17,676 nt of DNA from Acidobacteriota bacterium (GTDB lineage Bacteria > Acidobacteriota > Blastocatellia > Pyrinomonadales > Pyrinomonadaceae). Within the stretch, counting starts at the first letter, position 1; each line of letters opens with the position of its first letter. The stretch is taken from contig JADYZI010000152.1 in the NCBI GenBank assembly GCA_020853255.1, forward strand, positions 1 to 17,676. Direction: 5' to 3'. Below are positions 1-8,616 of this stretch, piece after piece. The notes beneath the pieces are model-generated. The model did not search any database. It was given only the letters and a program-made list of their open reading frames with translations, and had not been told where the DNA came from. The position numbers and the translations under genes were made by a program.

Positions 1-896
1 GCTGGGTCGGTGCCAGCGACGCGGATATGGAAAAGGGAAATCTGCGGTGCGAGGCGAATGTGTCGGTGCGAAAGATCGGCGAGACCGGCTTTAGAAACAA
101 ATCAGAATTGAAAAATCTGAATTCGGTGCGGTTCATGCAGAAAGCGATCGAGTTCGAGATCGCCCGCCAGACCGAAGCGCACGAGAAAGGCGAACCGGTA
201 GATCAGGAAACGCGTCTGTGGGACGAAAAGAACCAGTGCACGCGTGTGATGCGGTCAAAAGAAGACGCCCATGATTATCGATACTTCCCGGAGCCCGATC
301 TGCAGCCGCTGGCCGTTTCGCGTGACTTTATCGAAAACGTGCGGAAGCAAATGCCCGAGCTGCCGGATGTGATGCGCGACAGGTTTATGTCGGATTACTC
401 TCTGTCATTCGCGGACGCTTCGCAGATGGTCAGCGATCAGGACCTGGCCGTTTTTTACGAGACTGCGGCAAAGGCATCCGGCAATCCGCGCATAACTGCG
501 AATTTTCTTTTGACAGAATTGCAGCGCGAATTGAACAATTCCGGCAAGGCTGTCGCCGACAGCCCGGTAGCGGCCGAGGAGCTTGCCGCCCTGATAAAGA
601 CGCTTGATTCGGCTGCCATCAACAACAACCAGGCAAAAGAAGTGCTGGTCGAGATGTTCGCGTCCGGCAAGACGGTGGCGGCGGTGATCAGCGAAAAAGG
701 CTTTGAACAGGTCTCCGACCCGGCCGAGATCGAACGGATCGTTAACGAAGTGATCGCCGCAAATGAAGATCAGGCCGCGGCCTATCGCGGCGGCAACGAG
801 AGGCTGTTCGGATTTTTTGTTGGCCAGGTCATGAAAGCGTCAAACGGAAAAGCTAACCCAAAGCTGGTCAATCAGATACTGAAGGAGCGGTTATGA
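1..896 (+). CDS. gatB: Aspartyl/glutamyl-tRNA amidotransferase subunit B, 3' part (5' end outside window)
   Basis: This is the C-terminal part of GatB, the subunit of the GatCAB amidotransferase that activates Glu-tRNA(Gln) or Asp-tRNA(Asn) and receives ammonia from GatA, a cytoplasmic step of tRNA charging. The frame is open from base 3, and the SDADMEKGNLRCEANVSVR block typical of the GatB catalytic cradle straddles the ATG at 27, so that ATG is internal and the true start lies upstream of the window. The C-terminal half is the helical GatB/YqeY tail domain: NPRITANFLLTEL, then NNNQAKEVLVEMF, YRGGNERLFGFFVGQVMK and the closing NPKLVNQILKERL, all close to family consensus. The reading frame is intact and stops with TGA at 894-896. 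That stop overlaps the next gene's ATG as ATGA, which implies translational coupling. Identification is secure; only the missing N-terminus is unknown. Confidence 0.97.
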   Translation, partial: WVGASDADMEKGNLRCEANVSVRKIGETGFRNKSELKNLNSVRFMQKAIEFEIARQTEAHEKGEPVDQETRLWDEKNQCTRVMRSKEDAHDYRYFPEPDLQPLAVSRDFIENVRKQMPELPDVMRDRFMSDYSLSFADASQMVSDQDLAVFYETAAKASGNPRITANFLLTELQRELNNSGKAVADSPVAAEELAALIKTLDSAAINNNQAKEVLVEMFASGKTVAAVISEKGFEQVSDPAEIERIVNEVIAANEDQAAAYRGGNERLFGFFVGQVMKASNGKANPKLVNQILKERL

Positions 897-1870
897 TCGG
901 GCGTCGGACCCAACTCGTAAGTTCAATGTTTCTTCTGCTCCTGACGGCAGCCATTTGTGCAAGCCAGGAGCCAAATCCTTCTAATCCGCTTCCTGTCTGG
1001 GTGCAGGAGAACGAACGAAAGCGCGAGGAATTTAACCGCAATCTCGGCCGTCCGGAATCTCCCGACTTTCGCCGGGCAGAAAGCGAGGCCCGCGCAACCG
1101 CACGGCTGCCGCGCGATCGGGTTCGAAGCATGAGTTCTGCGGATCGAAACCGGCTCGCGGCGTTACTTGCTCCCGATATCCAGGACCTAGAGCAGTACAA
1201 AGCATTCCTTGCCCAGCCAAAGACAGGAATTTTCCGGTTGTTTCTCGATTCTGATTGCCTGCACGAGCGGCTTGTACGGGTCGATGGCGACTGCAAGAAC
1301 TTTGTACTTGGCGGCGAAAGCTATACATTCCCCGACGCCGGATGGTCGCCGATGTTGACCTTGCGCCACGGCCGGCTTTCGATACCTTCGTTCTTCACTC
1401 AGTCGATATTTGCAAATATCGGGAATGTCCCGATCGAGTCAGTAACGAACGAATCCGGCAAACTCGCTTACATCGCAAACTTTATCCCTGCGACGACGTT
1501 CGCCGGTGCGCGCGGTCAGAGCCTTGATCTTTTCAAAGGCGTCGAAAGCGGCGGCATCGTGTATGCTGATTCGGCCGAGCCCCAGCTGAACAGCACATTC
1601 GTACTTCGAACGATCGCCTATAGGATAGGCAACCATGTCGAGAAACATTACCCGGCCCGCCAAACAGGCAGCGAGGCCGCGCGGTTTTTAAGCTTCGGTT
1701 TCGAAAGGCGTATAGACCTTTTGATCGTATTTCGTGTGATCCGCGACGAGAACGACGGCAACATTACCATTCTCTGGAAGGAGCTCGCACGGAAAAAGTC
1801 ACCTAAGGTCACCTTTGCCGCAGAGGAAAAATGGACCGACTTCAGGCAGCCAGGATCTAAATTGCATTAG
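893..1870 (+). CDS. Exported protein of unknown function
   Basis: A 325-residue protein that I do not recognise as a named family. The N-terminus has Arg residues at 4-5 followed by a hydrophobic stretch (about residues 9-22, SSMFLLLLTAAICAS), a plausible Sec signal peptide. The Cys at 22 is not in a good lipobox (I precedes it), so signal peptidase I cleavage just after Ala23 is more likely than lipidation. Residues 30-90 are charged and probably helical. Residues 95-315 look like one mixed alpha/beta domain. It contains two nearby cysteines (C122 and C134, in DSDCLHE and DGDCKNF) that could form a periplasmic disulfide. Late strands include FLSFGFERR, DLLIVFRVIR and ITILWKELARK. The start overlaps the gatB stop (ATGA) and the SDR gene follows after 11 bp, so it is probably co-transcribed with both, although neither partner suggests its role. 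The periplasmic location is an inference. Confidence 0.8.
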   Translation: MIGRRTQLVSSMFLLLLTAAICASQEPNPSNPLPVWVQENERKREEFNRNLGRPESPDFRRAESEARATARLPRDRVRSMSSADRNRLAALLAPDIQDLEQYKAFLAQPKTGIFRLFLDSDCLHERLVRVDGDCKNFVLGGESYTFPDAGWSPMLTLRHGRLSIPSFFTQSIFANIGNVPIESVTNESGKLAYIANFIPATTFAGARGQSLDLFKGVESGGIVYADSAEPQLNSTFVLRTIAYRIGNHVEKHYPARQTGSEAARFLSFGFERRIDLLIVFRVIRDENDGNITILWKELARKKSPKVTFAAEEKWTDFRQPGSKLH

Positions 1871-1881
1871 GAATTATCGAA

Positions 1882-2598
1882 ATGGAAATTGCCGGAAAAG
1901 CCGCCATCGTTACGGGCGGGACAAAAGGTATTGGTTACGCCATTGCCGAGGCGTTGGTGAAAGAAGGGGCCAGTGTGCTTCTTTGCGGCCGCGGGCGCGA
2001 GGGTGTGCAGGCGGCGGCTGAGAAGCTGCTGCCGCTTGGCAAGGTAGAAGCTGTCTCATGCGATGTGCGGAATGAAGAGCACGTGAAGATGATCTTTGAG
2101 CACTGCACCCAGGCTTTCGGTGGTGTCGATATTGTGATCAACAATGCCGGCGTCGGCTATTTTGGAAAAACAGTCGAAGAGACGACCTCAGCCGAATTCA
2201 GGCAAACGCTGGAAACGAACCTGTTCGGTGTTTTCTATTCCTGCCATCACGCGATCCCTTATCTGAGAAAGCGCGGCGGCGGGTATATCATCAATATCTC
2301 GTCACTGGCGGGGCAGTACGCACATCCGGGCATGGCCGCCTATAATGCTTCAAAATTCGGGTTGAACGGTTTTTCCGAAGCTTTTATGCAGGAGGTCCGT
2401 CAGGACAATATAAAGGTCAGCTGCATCTGTCCCGGCAGTGTCAACACGTATTTCGGCGGAGATTCGCCAAGCGATGAAAAGGCCTGGCAGCTTCAGCCGT
2501 CGGACATTGCACAGGTGACGCTGGACCTTTTGCGAATGGACCCGCGCGCATTACCGAGCAAGGTAGAGATCAGGCCAAGCAAACCGCCCGTGAAGTAA
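1882..2598 (+). CDS. Short-chain dehydrogenase/reductase (FabG-like SDR)
   Basis: A 238-residue classical SDR, the usual length for the family. It is expected to be a cytoplasmic NAD(P)(H)-dependent oxidoreductase acting on a carbonyl/alcohol substrate. The Rossmann cofactor motif TGGTKGIG is at residues 11-18, NNAG at 87-90 and the structural Asn at 113. The catalytic set is Ser141, Tyr154 and Lys158 (YNASK), followed by PGSVNT, so all active-site residues are present. Lys15 in the glycine motif and an Arg two residues after CG (CGRGRE, 35-40) are compatible with NADP preference, though this is not decisive. An AGGA at 1869-1872 sits about 9 bases before the ATG and supports this start. It is the last gene of the gatB run and converges on the chemosensory kinase gene with only 18 bp between stops. 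General annotation pipelines would call it 3-oxoacyl-ACP reductase-like, but the substrate cannot be told from sequence. Confidence 0.93.
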   Translation: MEIAGKAAIVTGGTKGIGYAIAEALVKEGASVLLCGRGREGVQAAAEKLLPLGKVEAVSCDVRNEEHVKMIFEHCTQAFGGVDIVINNAGVGYFGKTVEETTSAEFRQTLETNLFGVFYSCHHAIPYLRKRGGGYIINISSLAGQYAHPGMAAYNASKFGLNGFSEAFMQEVRQDNIKVSCICPGSVNTYFGGDSPSDEKAWQLQPSDIAQVTLDLLRMDPRALPSKVEIRPSKPPVK

Positions 2599-2616
2599 GA
2601 TCCAGCCGGTTCTGTG

Positions 2617-5469
2617 TTATGCCGGGACTGGTACGAGGGCCAGCCGTTCGACCGTGTCGATCAATTCGGCGTCGAGGAACGGCTTGGTAAGATATTCTGT
2701 GACCCCAAGTTCTTCTGCCTTTTCGCGATGTTTGTCGCCTGCTCTTGAAGTGATGAATACGAGCGGAATCTCGCGGAAAGTTTCGTGCACCCTTAGCGCC
2801 GCGGCCAGTTCATATCCGTCCATTCGCGGCATCTCAACGTCGCTCAGGATAACGTCGGGCAATTGGTCGGCGCTGCCCATTACTTCCAGAGCGTCAACGC
2901 CGTCCTTTGCGGTAAGGGCGGTCCATCCGGCGGCGGTAACCACTTTCGAGGTCATGTGCCGGACGCTTGGGCTGTCATCAACAACCAGGACGACCGTTTT
3001 CTTTTCTACAGGCTCATGCTTTCTTGGTGCTTCCGCCGGCTGTCGCGGCCCCGCCGCCGCAAGTTGGGATACATCAAGCACCGGGGCAACATCGCCGTTA
3101 CCCAGGATAGCCGCACCCATGACGCCGATCACCCGATCAAGCGGTTTGCCAAGCGGTTTTACGGCCACTTCTTCCGTTTTTAGAATTTCATCGACGATCA
3201 GCACGAAATGCGTATCGTCCGTTTCAATAAGCAATGCGTTCAGCAGGCCTGGGCCATCATGCCGTTTGTGCGAAAAATGATCTGAGAGCCAGCATACAGG
3301 ATGGACACCCGCCGACATTTCGACCACGGCGTTTGGCCCGTCCCATCGAAGATCAGCCGGCGCGATCTCGACTATTCGCTTTACGGTCTTGAACGGGACC
3401 GCGGCCATTTTCCTCTCGGACCGGACAAGCAATGCCTCGGTAACGGCAAATGCAAGCGGCACTTTGATGGTAAAGGTCGTCCCCATCTGCTGTGCCGTTT
3501 CGACCGTTAGCGTACCGCCGCGTGCCGCCACGCTTTCCTTGACGATACCCATGCCAACGCCGCGGCCAGCGTTCATGGTCAGTTTTGCGGCGGTCGTTAA
3601 CCCCGGCAGGGCAAGCAGGGAGATAAGGTCAGTACCGCGATCGGGATCTTCTGTCTTAAGCATACCTGCTTCCGCGGCGCGTGCACGCAGAGCGGCCGAG
3701 TTGATCCCGCGGCCGTCGTCAGAAACCTTTAGCTCGATGTGCGTTTCCTGGTTCGCGACCCAAACTGCTATCCGCCCAATTTCGGGCTTTCCGAGCAAGC
3801 GGCGCGTTTCCGGCGGCTCAATGCCGTGAACGACAGCATTGCGGATCAAGTGGATCAACGGTTCGACCAGCAGGTCCAGCACATCCGTGTCGAGTTCGGC
3901 GTTCGGATTCTCCAGAACAATTTCGGCATCCTTGCGTTCTTCTTCGCAGGCGACCTTTACCGCCCTCTGCAGCCGTGTCGCAAGAGAATCAAATTTGATA
4001 AGGCGGATCTGCATCACCTTTTCCTGGGTCTCTTCGATCAGGCGGCGTTGGTCCTCGATGACAGTTTCGAGCGATGCCTTCAGGGCCTCGAGTGAAGTGC
4101 CGATCGAGAAGCAATCCTGTATTGACTCAGATAATTCGCGGGTGCTTTCGTGAAAATCCGTATAACGGTCGAATTCAAGCGAATCGAATTGATCGGGCTT
4201 GAAGGATTCGATGTCCAGGTTATTACCGTTCGACGACGATATCCCCGGACGTGAAAACAACCGCGGGACGTATGAACGGAGCATTGACGCTTCGAAGTCG
4301 TTCTCGATCTTTGCGTGCGCGGCCTGAAGCCGCCGGGTGGTTTTCACAAGTGCGTCCAGTTGGGCATCAAGGCCGGCCATACGCTGCTCAACAGCAGAGC
4401 GGCTGACAACAAGATCGCGAGCGGTACGAACCAGATTGTCCAGGCGGTTTATTGAAACACGCACGATCGGCCGCCTTGCGGATGCGGGGTCCGCGGCCGG
4501 AGCCAAGGTTTCTTCGGTCGGCATCGCCGTATGGAACGCAGTCGTCTCGGCCGTGACACTCGGCTGTAAAAGAACTTCGGCGGGCTGCGGCAGTTCAGTT
4601 ATCTCGACCGGCGCTTGTTCGATAACTGCGGCGGCTGGTTCGGCAACGGACGACATCGCCCTGTCAAAGGCAGCATAGACCGCCGCCGTCCGGGCCGCCG
4701 TCCCAGGTGTCGAATCTCCGGCCGTAAGCGCCCTCAGGCAGACGGCTGCCTCGGAAATGAGTTCTACGATGCTTGAATTGCCCGACGCTTCGTTCTGCGC
4801 AAGACGATCGAGCAGGTCCTCGATCCGGTGAGCGAGACTGGATGGTTTCTTTAGGCCGATTATGCCCGCGGCACCTTTGAATGTATGAGCATGGCGCCGT
4901 ATCTCCCACAACGCCTCGCGGTCGGCGGGGGCCGCTGCAAGCCTGGCAAGATTCGATTCGATATTTGTCAGCAGCTCGTCCGCTTCCATCGAAAAGATCT
5001 CGAGCATTTCCGCATCGGGTTCGAATTCGTCCTCTTCTACAACGGCCTCTTCGACGTTTACTTCGACCGCCTCTTCGGCGACAATTTCGGATTTCTCCTG
5101 CGGGCCGATCAGGACATCAAATGATTCGTCCACGAAGCTGCCAAGATCCCGGTCGTCGTGGCTGAACCTGAGTTTTACCACTTCGGCTTCTGCATAGGCG
5201 ATCATATCGAGCATCGCCCGGGCTTCGGCATCGCTTATCGGACGATCGGGGTTTGAGAGTTCGGCGCAATCGGCCTCGACCGTTTCAAGCACGGCGACGA
5301 TGGAGCCTAGTTCCAGTCGTCCTGCCTCGCGGCAAAGCAAAGAAACGGTTCCGGCAAGGTCGATCGCTGTCGGCCTGCCCTCCTGGCGGCTTACGAGGAT
5401 GATGTTCCGGACCATCCGGAGCTTTCGCTCTGCCTCGTCGATAAATGTGGTTCTCTGGTTTGATTCCAT
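2617..5469 (-). CDS. Hybrid CheA-type histidine kinase (Hpt, kinase, CheW, receiver)
   Basis: A 950-residue chemosensory kinase. Domains in order: residues 1-115, a helical segment that may be a degenerate Hpt; an acidic linker at 125-155; a true Hpt at about 155-250 with phospho-acceptor His195 (AHTFKGAAG); a Pro/Ala/Glu linker at 275-330; a dimerisation/coiled-coil part at 335-500; a CheA-type ATPase at 505-670 with N-box LIRNAVVHG (Asn544, His548), G1 box DDGRGIN (584-590) and G2 box GRGVGMGIV (635-643); a CheW/P5 domain at about 672-805; and a C-terminal receiver at 826-940 with acidic pair Asp831/832, phospho-acceptor Asp877, Thr907/Ser908 and Lys929. All catalytic residues are present, so it should autophosphorylate and relay to its own receiver or to another one. 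No separate P2 domain was recognised. It is the last gene of the operon, 24 bp after the PilJ-like receptor. The architecture resembles FrzE, PilL/ChpA and cyanobacterial hybrid CheA proteins more than flagellar CheA. No convincing Shine-Dalgarno is seen before the ATG. Confidence 0.95.
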   Translation of the reverse strand: MESNQRTTFIDEAERKLRMVRNIILVSRQEGRPTAIDLAGTVSLLCREAGRLELGSIVAVLETVEADCAELSNPDRPISDAEARAMLDMIAYAEAEVVKLRFSHDDRDLGSFVDESFDVLIGPQEKSEIVAEEAVEVNVEEAVVEEDEFEPDAEMLEIFSMEADELLTNIESNLARLAAAPADREALWEIRRHAHTFKGAAGIIGLKKPSSLAHRIEDLLDRLAQNEASGNSSIVELISEAAVCLRALTAGDSTPGTAARTAAVYAAFDRAMSSVAEPAAAVIEQAPVEITELPQPAEVLLQPSVTAETTAFHTAMPTEETLAPAADPASARRPIVRVSINRLDNLVRTARDLVVSRSAVEQRMAGLDAQLDALVKTTRRLQAAHAKIENDFEASMLRSYVPRLFSRPGISSSNGNNLDIESFKPDQFDSLEFDRYTDFHESTRELSESIQDCFSIGTSLEALKASLETVIEDQRRLIEETQEKVMQIRLIKFDSLATRLQRAVKVACEEERKDAEIVLENPNAELDTDVLDLLVEPLIHLIRNAVVHGIEPPETRRLLGKPEIGRIAVWVANQETHIELKVSDDGRGINSAALRARAAEAGMLKTEDPDRGTDLISLLALPGLTTAAKLTMNAGRGVGMGIVKESVAARGGTLTVETAQQMGTTFTIKVPLAFAVTEALLVRSERKMAAVPFKTVKRIVEIAPADLRWDGPNAVVEMSAGVHPVCWLSDHFSHKRHDGPGLLNALLIETDDTHFVLIVDEILKTEEVAVKPLGKPLDRVIGVMGAAILGNGDVAPVLDVSQLAAAGPRQPAEAPRKHEPVEKKTVVLVVDDSPSVRHMTSKVVTAAGWTALTAKDGVDALEVMGSADQLPDVILSDVEMPRMDGYELAAALRVHETFREIPLVFITSRAGDKHREKAEELGVTEYLTKPFLDAELIDTVERLALVPVPA

Positions 5470-5493
5470 TGTGGGTATAGGGGCCGGTATGGA

Positions 5494-7008
5494 TCAGTTT
5501 ACGAACGCCGAATCGGACGATGAAGCGCCCGCGCCGTGCGGCATCGATTCGATCGGCAGCTTGAACGGAGAGACTGAGCTCTGAAGCGTTTCTGCCAGGC
5601 CGACGAGCGACCGGACGGATTCAGCGGCCCGTCGCGAGCCGGTCTCAACAATTCCCGTCACTTCCAAAATATTGTCCATTGCACCTGAGATGTCCTCAGC
5701 ACTTTTTGCCTGATATTTTGATGAATCGGAGATCGACTTCAGAAGGTCCGCAAGTTTGGTCGATGTTGTTTCGATCGCGACAAGCGACTGGCCCGCCTTG
5801 TCCGCAAGGGCCGAGCCAATTACAACCTCGCGTATCGTATCTTCCATCGACGCCACAACATCTTTGGTCTCGATATTGATGGTCTGGGTCAGGGAAGATA
5901 TCTGCCGCGTCAACCGATTGGAACGCTCGGCGAGCCGCTCGACCTCTTCCGCCACAGATGCAAAGGCAGCACCCGCTTCGCCGGCTGCTCCGGCCTGCAG
6001 CGAAGCGTTCAGTGCAAGAAGGCTTGTGCGGTCTGAGAGTTCATCGATAAGGGCGACGATCTGCCCGATCTCCTGCGATCTTTCACCAAGGCGCTTGACG
6101 CGCTTTGAGGTTTCCTGGACCTGCTTGCGCACACAGCGCATTGCGTTGATGTTGTCGGCGGCCGCCGCCGTGCCGGAACGCGCTTTATTCAGCGAGTCGG
6201 ACGCTACCTTTGACGACAATTCCGCATTTTGCGAAACTTCCTGGATCTGTGCTGCCATCTTTGTCATCGCGGCGGTCGTTCGTGCGATCTGCGATGCCTG
6301 GGCTACGCTTCCACGCGCCAATTGCTCAGTGGTTTCGCTGATCGAGCCGGTCGAGGCACCGACCTGTTTTGTGATCTGTTTGACCTGGCGGATCAGGCGT
6401 CGCAAGTTTTCCGTCATCGAGTTGAACGCATCGGCGACCGCTCCGGTCAGCTCGGCACCAACCTCTGCGTGCACGGTGAGATCGCCTTCCGCGATACCTG
6501 AAACGTCGTCCAGGAGCTTCACAATAGACTCGTGAAGCCGTTCGCGGGCGCCTTGGGTCTCGACTGAGTTGCGGAGGCTTGCGATCAGCTCCTGCATTGC
6601 CGAGCCGAGCTCGTCGCCATCTGAAAGCGCGGTGAAATGGTCGCGGGCCCGGCCTTCAGCTACTTCGCGTGCCAGCTTTGCCCTTTCTTTCAAATAGTCA
6701 GAGACCATCTGAAGTGAAGAGAGAAGTTCGCAATCGCCGCCCTTTTCGAGCAGTACGCCTTGCGACAGAAGATTCGCCGCTTCGACGGCCGCCTGTTGAC
6801 GACGGACCAGCCTTGCATTGTCGAATTGAGACGCAACAAGCGCAAATACTGCGACCAAAGCGGCGGCCACTGTCGCGACAACCGCTATAAAACTACTGTC
6901 GGACAGGCCGAGATAAACGGCGCCAACAAGCGTTGCGCCTGCAACCAGGAGAAGGCACGCCATAACAGAGGCGGCTTTTGAAGCTATGCTCCAGAGCGGG
7001 TTTTCCAT
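5494..7008 (-). CDS. PilJ-like methyl-accepting chemotaxis protein
   Basis: A 504-residue inner-membrane chemoreceptor. Two transmembrane helices (about residues 13-34 and 39-60) are separated by only a handful of residues, so there is no periplasmic ligand-binding domain. HAMP or HAMP-like segments follow at about 90-150 and 160-215; the second carries IAEGDLTVHAEVGAELTGAV, strongly like the PilJ HAMP. A long coiled-coil signalling domain spans about 215-480. The hairpin tip is LSDRTSLLALNASLQA followed by AAGEAG (325-346), then EEVERLAERS. The usual tip arginine of EAARAGE is replaced by Ala, as in PilJ-type receptors. The C-terminus (SSDSAFVN) has no NWETF-type CheR-binding pentapeptide. 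A GGGGAG sequence about a dozen bases upstream is a possible ribosome binding site. The gene starts 6 bp after the stop of the upstream receptor-like gene, so the two are surely co-transcribed. It should couple to the adjacent CheW and hybrid CheA. The signal is unknown, and sensing is probably cytoplasmic or membrane-based. Confidence 0.93.
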   Translation of the reverse strand: MENPLWSIASKAASVMACLLLVAGATLVGAVYLGLSDSSFIAVVATVAAALVAVFALVASQFDNARLVRRQQAAVEAANLLSQGVLLEKGGDCELLSSLQMVSDYLKERAKLAREVAEGRARDHFTALSDGDELGSAMQELIASLRNSVETQGARERLHESIVKLLDDVSGIAEGDLTVHAEVGAELTGAVADAFNSMTENLRRLIRQVKQITKQVGASTGSISETTEQLARGSVAQASQIARTTAAMTKMAAQIQEVSQNAELSSKVASDSLNKARSGTAAAADNINAMRCVRKQVQETSKRVKRLGERSQEIGQIVALIDELSDRTSLLALNASLQAGAAGEAGAAFASVAEEVERLAERSNRLTRQISSLTQTINIETKDVVASMEDTIREVVIGSALADKAGQSLVAIETTSTKLADLLKSISDSSKYQAKSAEDISGAMDNILEVTGIVETGSRRAAESVRSLVGLAETLQSSVSPFKLPIESMPHGAGASSSDSAFVN

Positions 7009-7014
7009 TGTGGT

Positions 7015-8616
7015 CTATTTCTCCCCGGCGAGTGTTATTAGCTCCCGCGCCGCCGCATGATTTCCGTTTCCGCCATTCTCGACGGAGTGGCCGGTATCGT
7101 TAGTTATCGGTGTAAGCACCTGCTTGCTGCTTCCAACGGCCTCGCGAATGGCGTCCAGCGGGTGCTGGAGCATCACACAATTCGCTTCACACGACCGAAG
7201 CTCTTCCGTTACTTCCTCAGACCGTACGGAACAGTCCTCAAGCATCTTGTTGTGCCGTTCGCCAATGACGGAGCGCTCATTTGCTTCGGCCTTTACGCGT
7301 GCCGCGATCTCGGTCATTGGCAGAAGTGTTTCCCGCACAAACCCGATCGATTCCTCCGCATTGGCTGTACGGGCGGCAAATTTGCTTACCTCGGCGGTCA
7401 GCCATTGGATCGACGCATTCGCCTCGGTCACATCGCGGACGATCGAATCTCCAATCCCGGCGATCGCCTTATTCGCCTTTTCCGCGCGGTCAGATAACGA
7501 GGTGATCTCATGCGTAAGTGCGGCGAGTCCCGCAGAGTTTTCATCATTTGCCTGAATTGACGAGTTAAGAGCGATCATGTTGGAACGTTTCGCAAGGTCC
7601 TGAACGGCCTTTGCCACATGCGTGATCGCCAGGGACTGCTCGCCGACGCCACGCAGTTTGTGTAATGCGGCGTCGAATTGCCGACGGATCGCCGTTTGGG
7701 CCGCCGCGCTTTCTTCGGGCTGCATACCAGGCTGGTCCAGTTGATCAAGAACCTCGTGGACCGAGCCGAGTGAATTGGTCAGATCACGCACGGCCGTCTC
7801 AGCCGCGGCACCGGACTCGATCAGGCCGGCCGATACTTTCTTTAAAAGCCGGTCGCGTGCGGCGTCCTTGTCCATCACCGAGGTCAAGCGGTTTCGCGTC
7901 TCACCGGCAAGCGATCTTAGTTCCGAAGCGTTCGAGCTAACGGCGCGGGTCATTCCCGCGTGCCGTTCAATTAGGAAGCGGAGCGCGTCCGTTATCGTTT
8001 TGGTGCCCTCAAATTCGTTCTTTATCCTTACCGCCTCGCCGCGCTGCAATCCGGTCAGTTCGCCCGAGATCTGGTTGATCGCCCGCTGCAGTCGATCAAG
8101 CTCGGCCTTTGCGTCAATGGAATCGGTAACTTTTGCGACGAGCTTGCGGAAACTCTCACTAAGGCGGTCGGAGTGGGCAAGCGGATCAAGCGCGATCTTT
8201 GTGTTGCCGGATGTGACTTCATCCATCAGATCGACAAAGTTTGTTAACTGGCGGGAAGCCCGGCTGATCGTATGAAGCAGATCGTCGGTCTCGACCGCTC
8301 CAGTCGTATGCGGTACCGACATGCCAGGGCTGCGCTCGATACTTTTAGCAAGCAGGTTCAGCCTGTCAAGCGGCCGCAGTACGTCGTTCGAGATGAGCCA
8401 CGCAAAGCCGGCGGTAGTGAGAGTAGAAACGAATACCGTAATGAGGACCGGGATCCAGGCCGCGGAGCTAAGAAGGGAAGACACAAGAAAGATCGCGCCG
8501 CCGCAAACGCAGTTGACGACACCGAGCAGGACAACCATCATCCACAACTTGCCCCGGAGCGTGTATTCTCGAGACTCAACCGATCTTCGTTCCATAACAG
8601 CCGCTTGCTCGCTCAA
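7015..8616 (-). CDS. Divergent chemoreceptor-like membrane protein (degenerate MCP)
   Basis: A 533-residue protein organised like a chemoreceptor but poorly conserved. Transmembrane helices lie at about 24-46 and 53-75 with a very short loop between them. They are followed by a HAMP-like segment (76-135, starting SNDVLRPLDRL) and a second HAMP-like segment at about 175-220 (LTGLQRGEAV then FEGTKTITDALRFL). A long helical domain runs from 225 to 500. Its presumed hairpin tip is AKRSNMIALNSSIQAN followed by DENSAG (342-362); it keeps the LALN-type core but loses the EAARAGE signature that contacts CheW, CheA and receptor trimers. The start is TTG at 8616-8614, overlapping the CheW stop as TTGA. 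A strong GGAGGA lies 5 bases upstream, whereas the next in-frame ATG (8595, residue 8) has no such site. There is no CheR-binding C-terminus. It may form mixed trimers with the PilJ-like receptor encoded next, or have another partner. Confidence 0.85.
   Translation of the reverse strand: MSEQAAVMERRSVESREYTLRGKLWMMVVLLGVVNCVCGGAIFLVSSLLSSAAWIPVLITVFVSTLTTAGFAWLISNDVLRPLDRLNLLAKSIERSPGMSVPHTTGAVETDDLLHTISRASRQLTNFVDLMDEVTSGNTKIALDPLAHSDRLSESFRKLVAKVTDSIDAKAELDRLQRAINQISGELTGLQRGEAVRIKNEFEGTKTITDALRFLIERHAGMTRAVSSNASELRSLAGETRNRLTSVMDKDAARDRLLKKVSAGLIESGAAAETAVRDLTNSLGSVHEVLDQLDQPGMQPEESAAAQTAIRRQFDAALHKLRGVGEQSLAITHVAKAVQDLAKRSNMIALNSSIQANDENSAGLAALTHEITSLSDRAEKANKAIAGIGDSIVRDVTEANASIQWLTAEVSKFAARTANAEESIGFVRETLLPMTEIAARVKAEANERSVIGERHNKMLEDCSVRSEEVTEELRSCEANCVMLQHPLDAIREAVGSSKQVLTPITNDTGHSVENGGNGNHAAARELITLAGEK

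Noticed and set aside
2602..2631. Imperfect hairpin between the convergent SDR and CheA genes (CCAGCCGG against CCGG-GA-CTGG)
   Set aside because: It has a two-base bulge, a long loop, overlaps the end of the CheA coding region and lacks a T-run on either strand, so it is not a supportable terminator.
5756..6535. 259-residue plus-strand open frame opposite the PilJ-like receptor
   Set aside because: Ser/Arg-rich shadow translation of a coiled-coil gene with no motifs or ribosome binding site; the minus-strand frame is clearly the real one.
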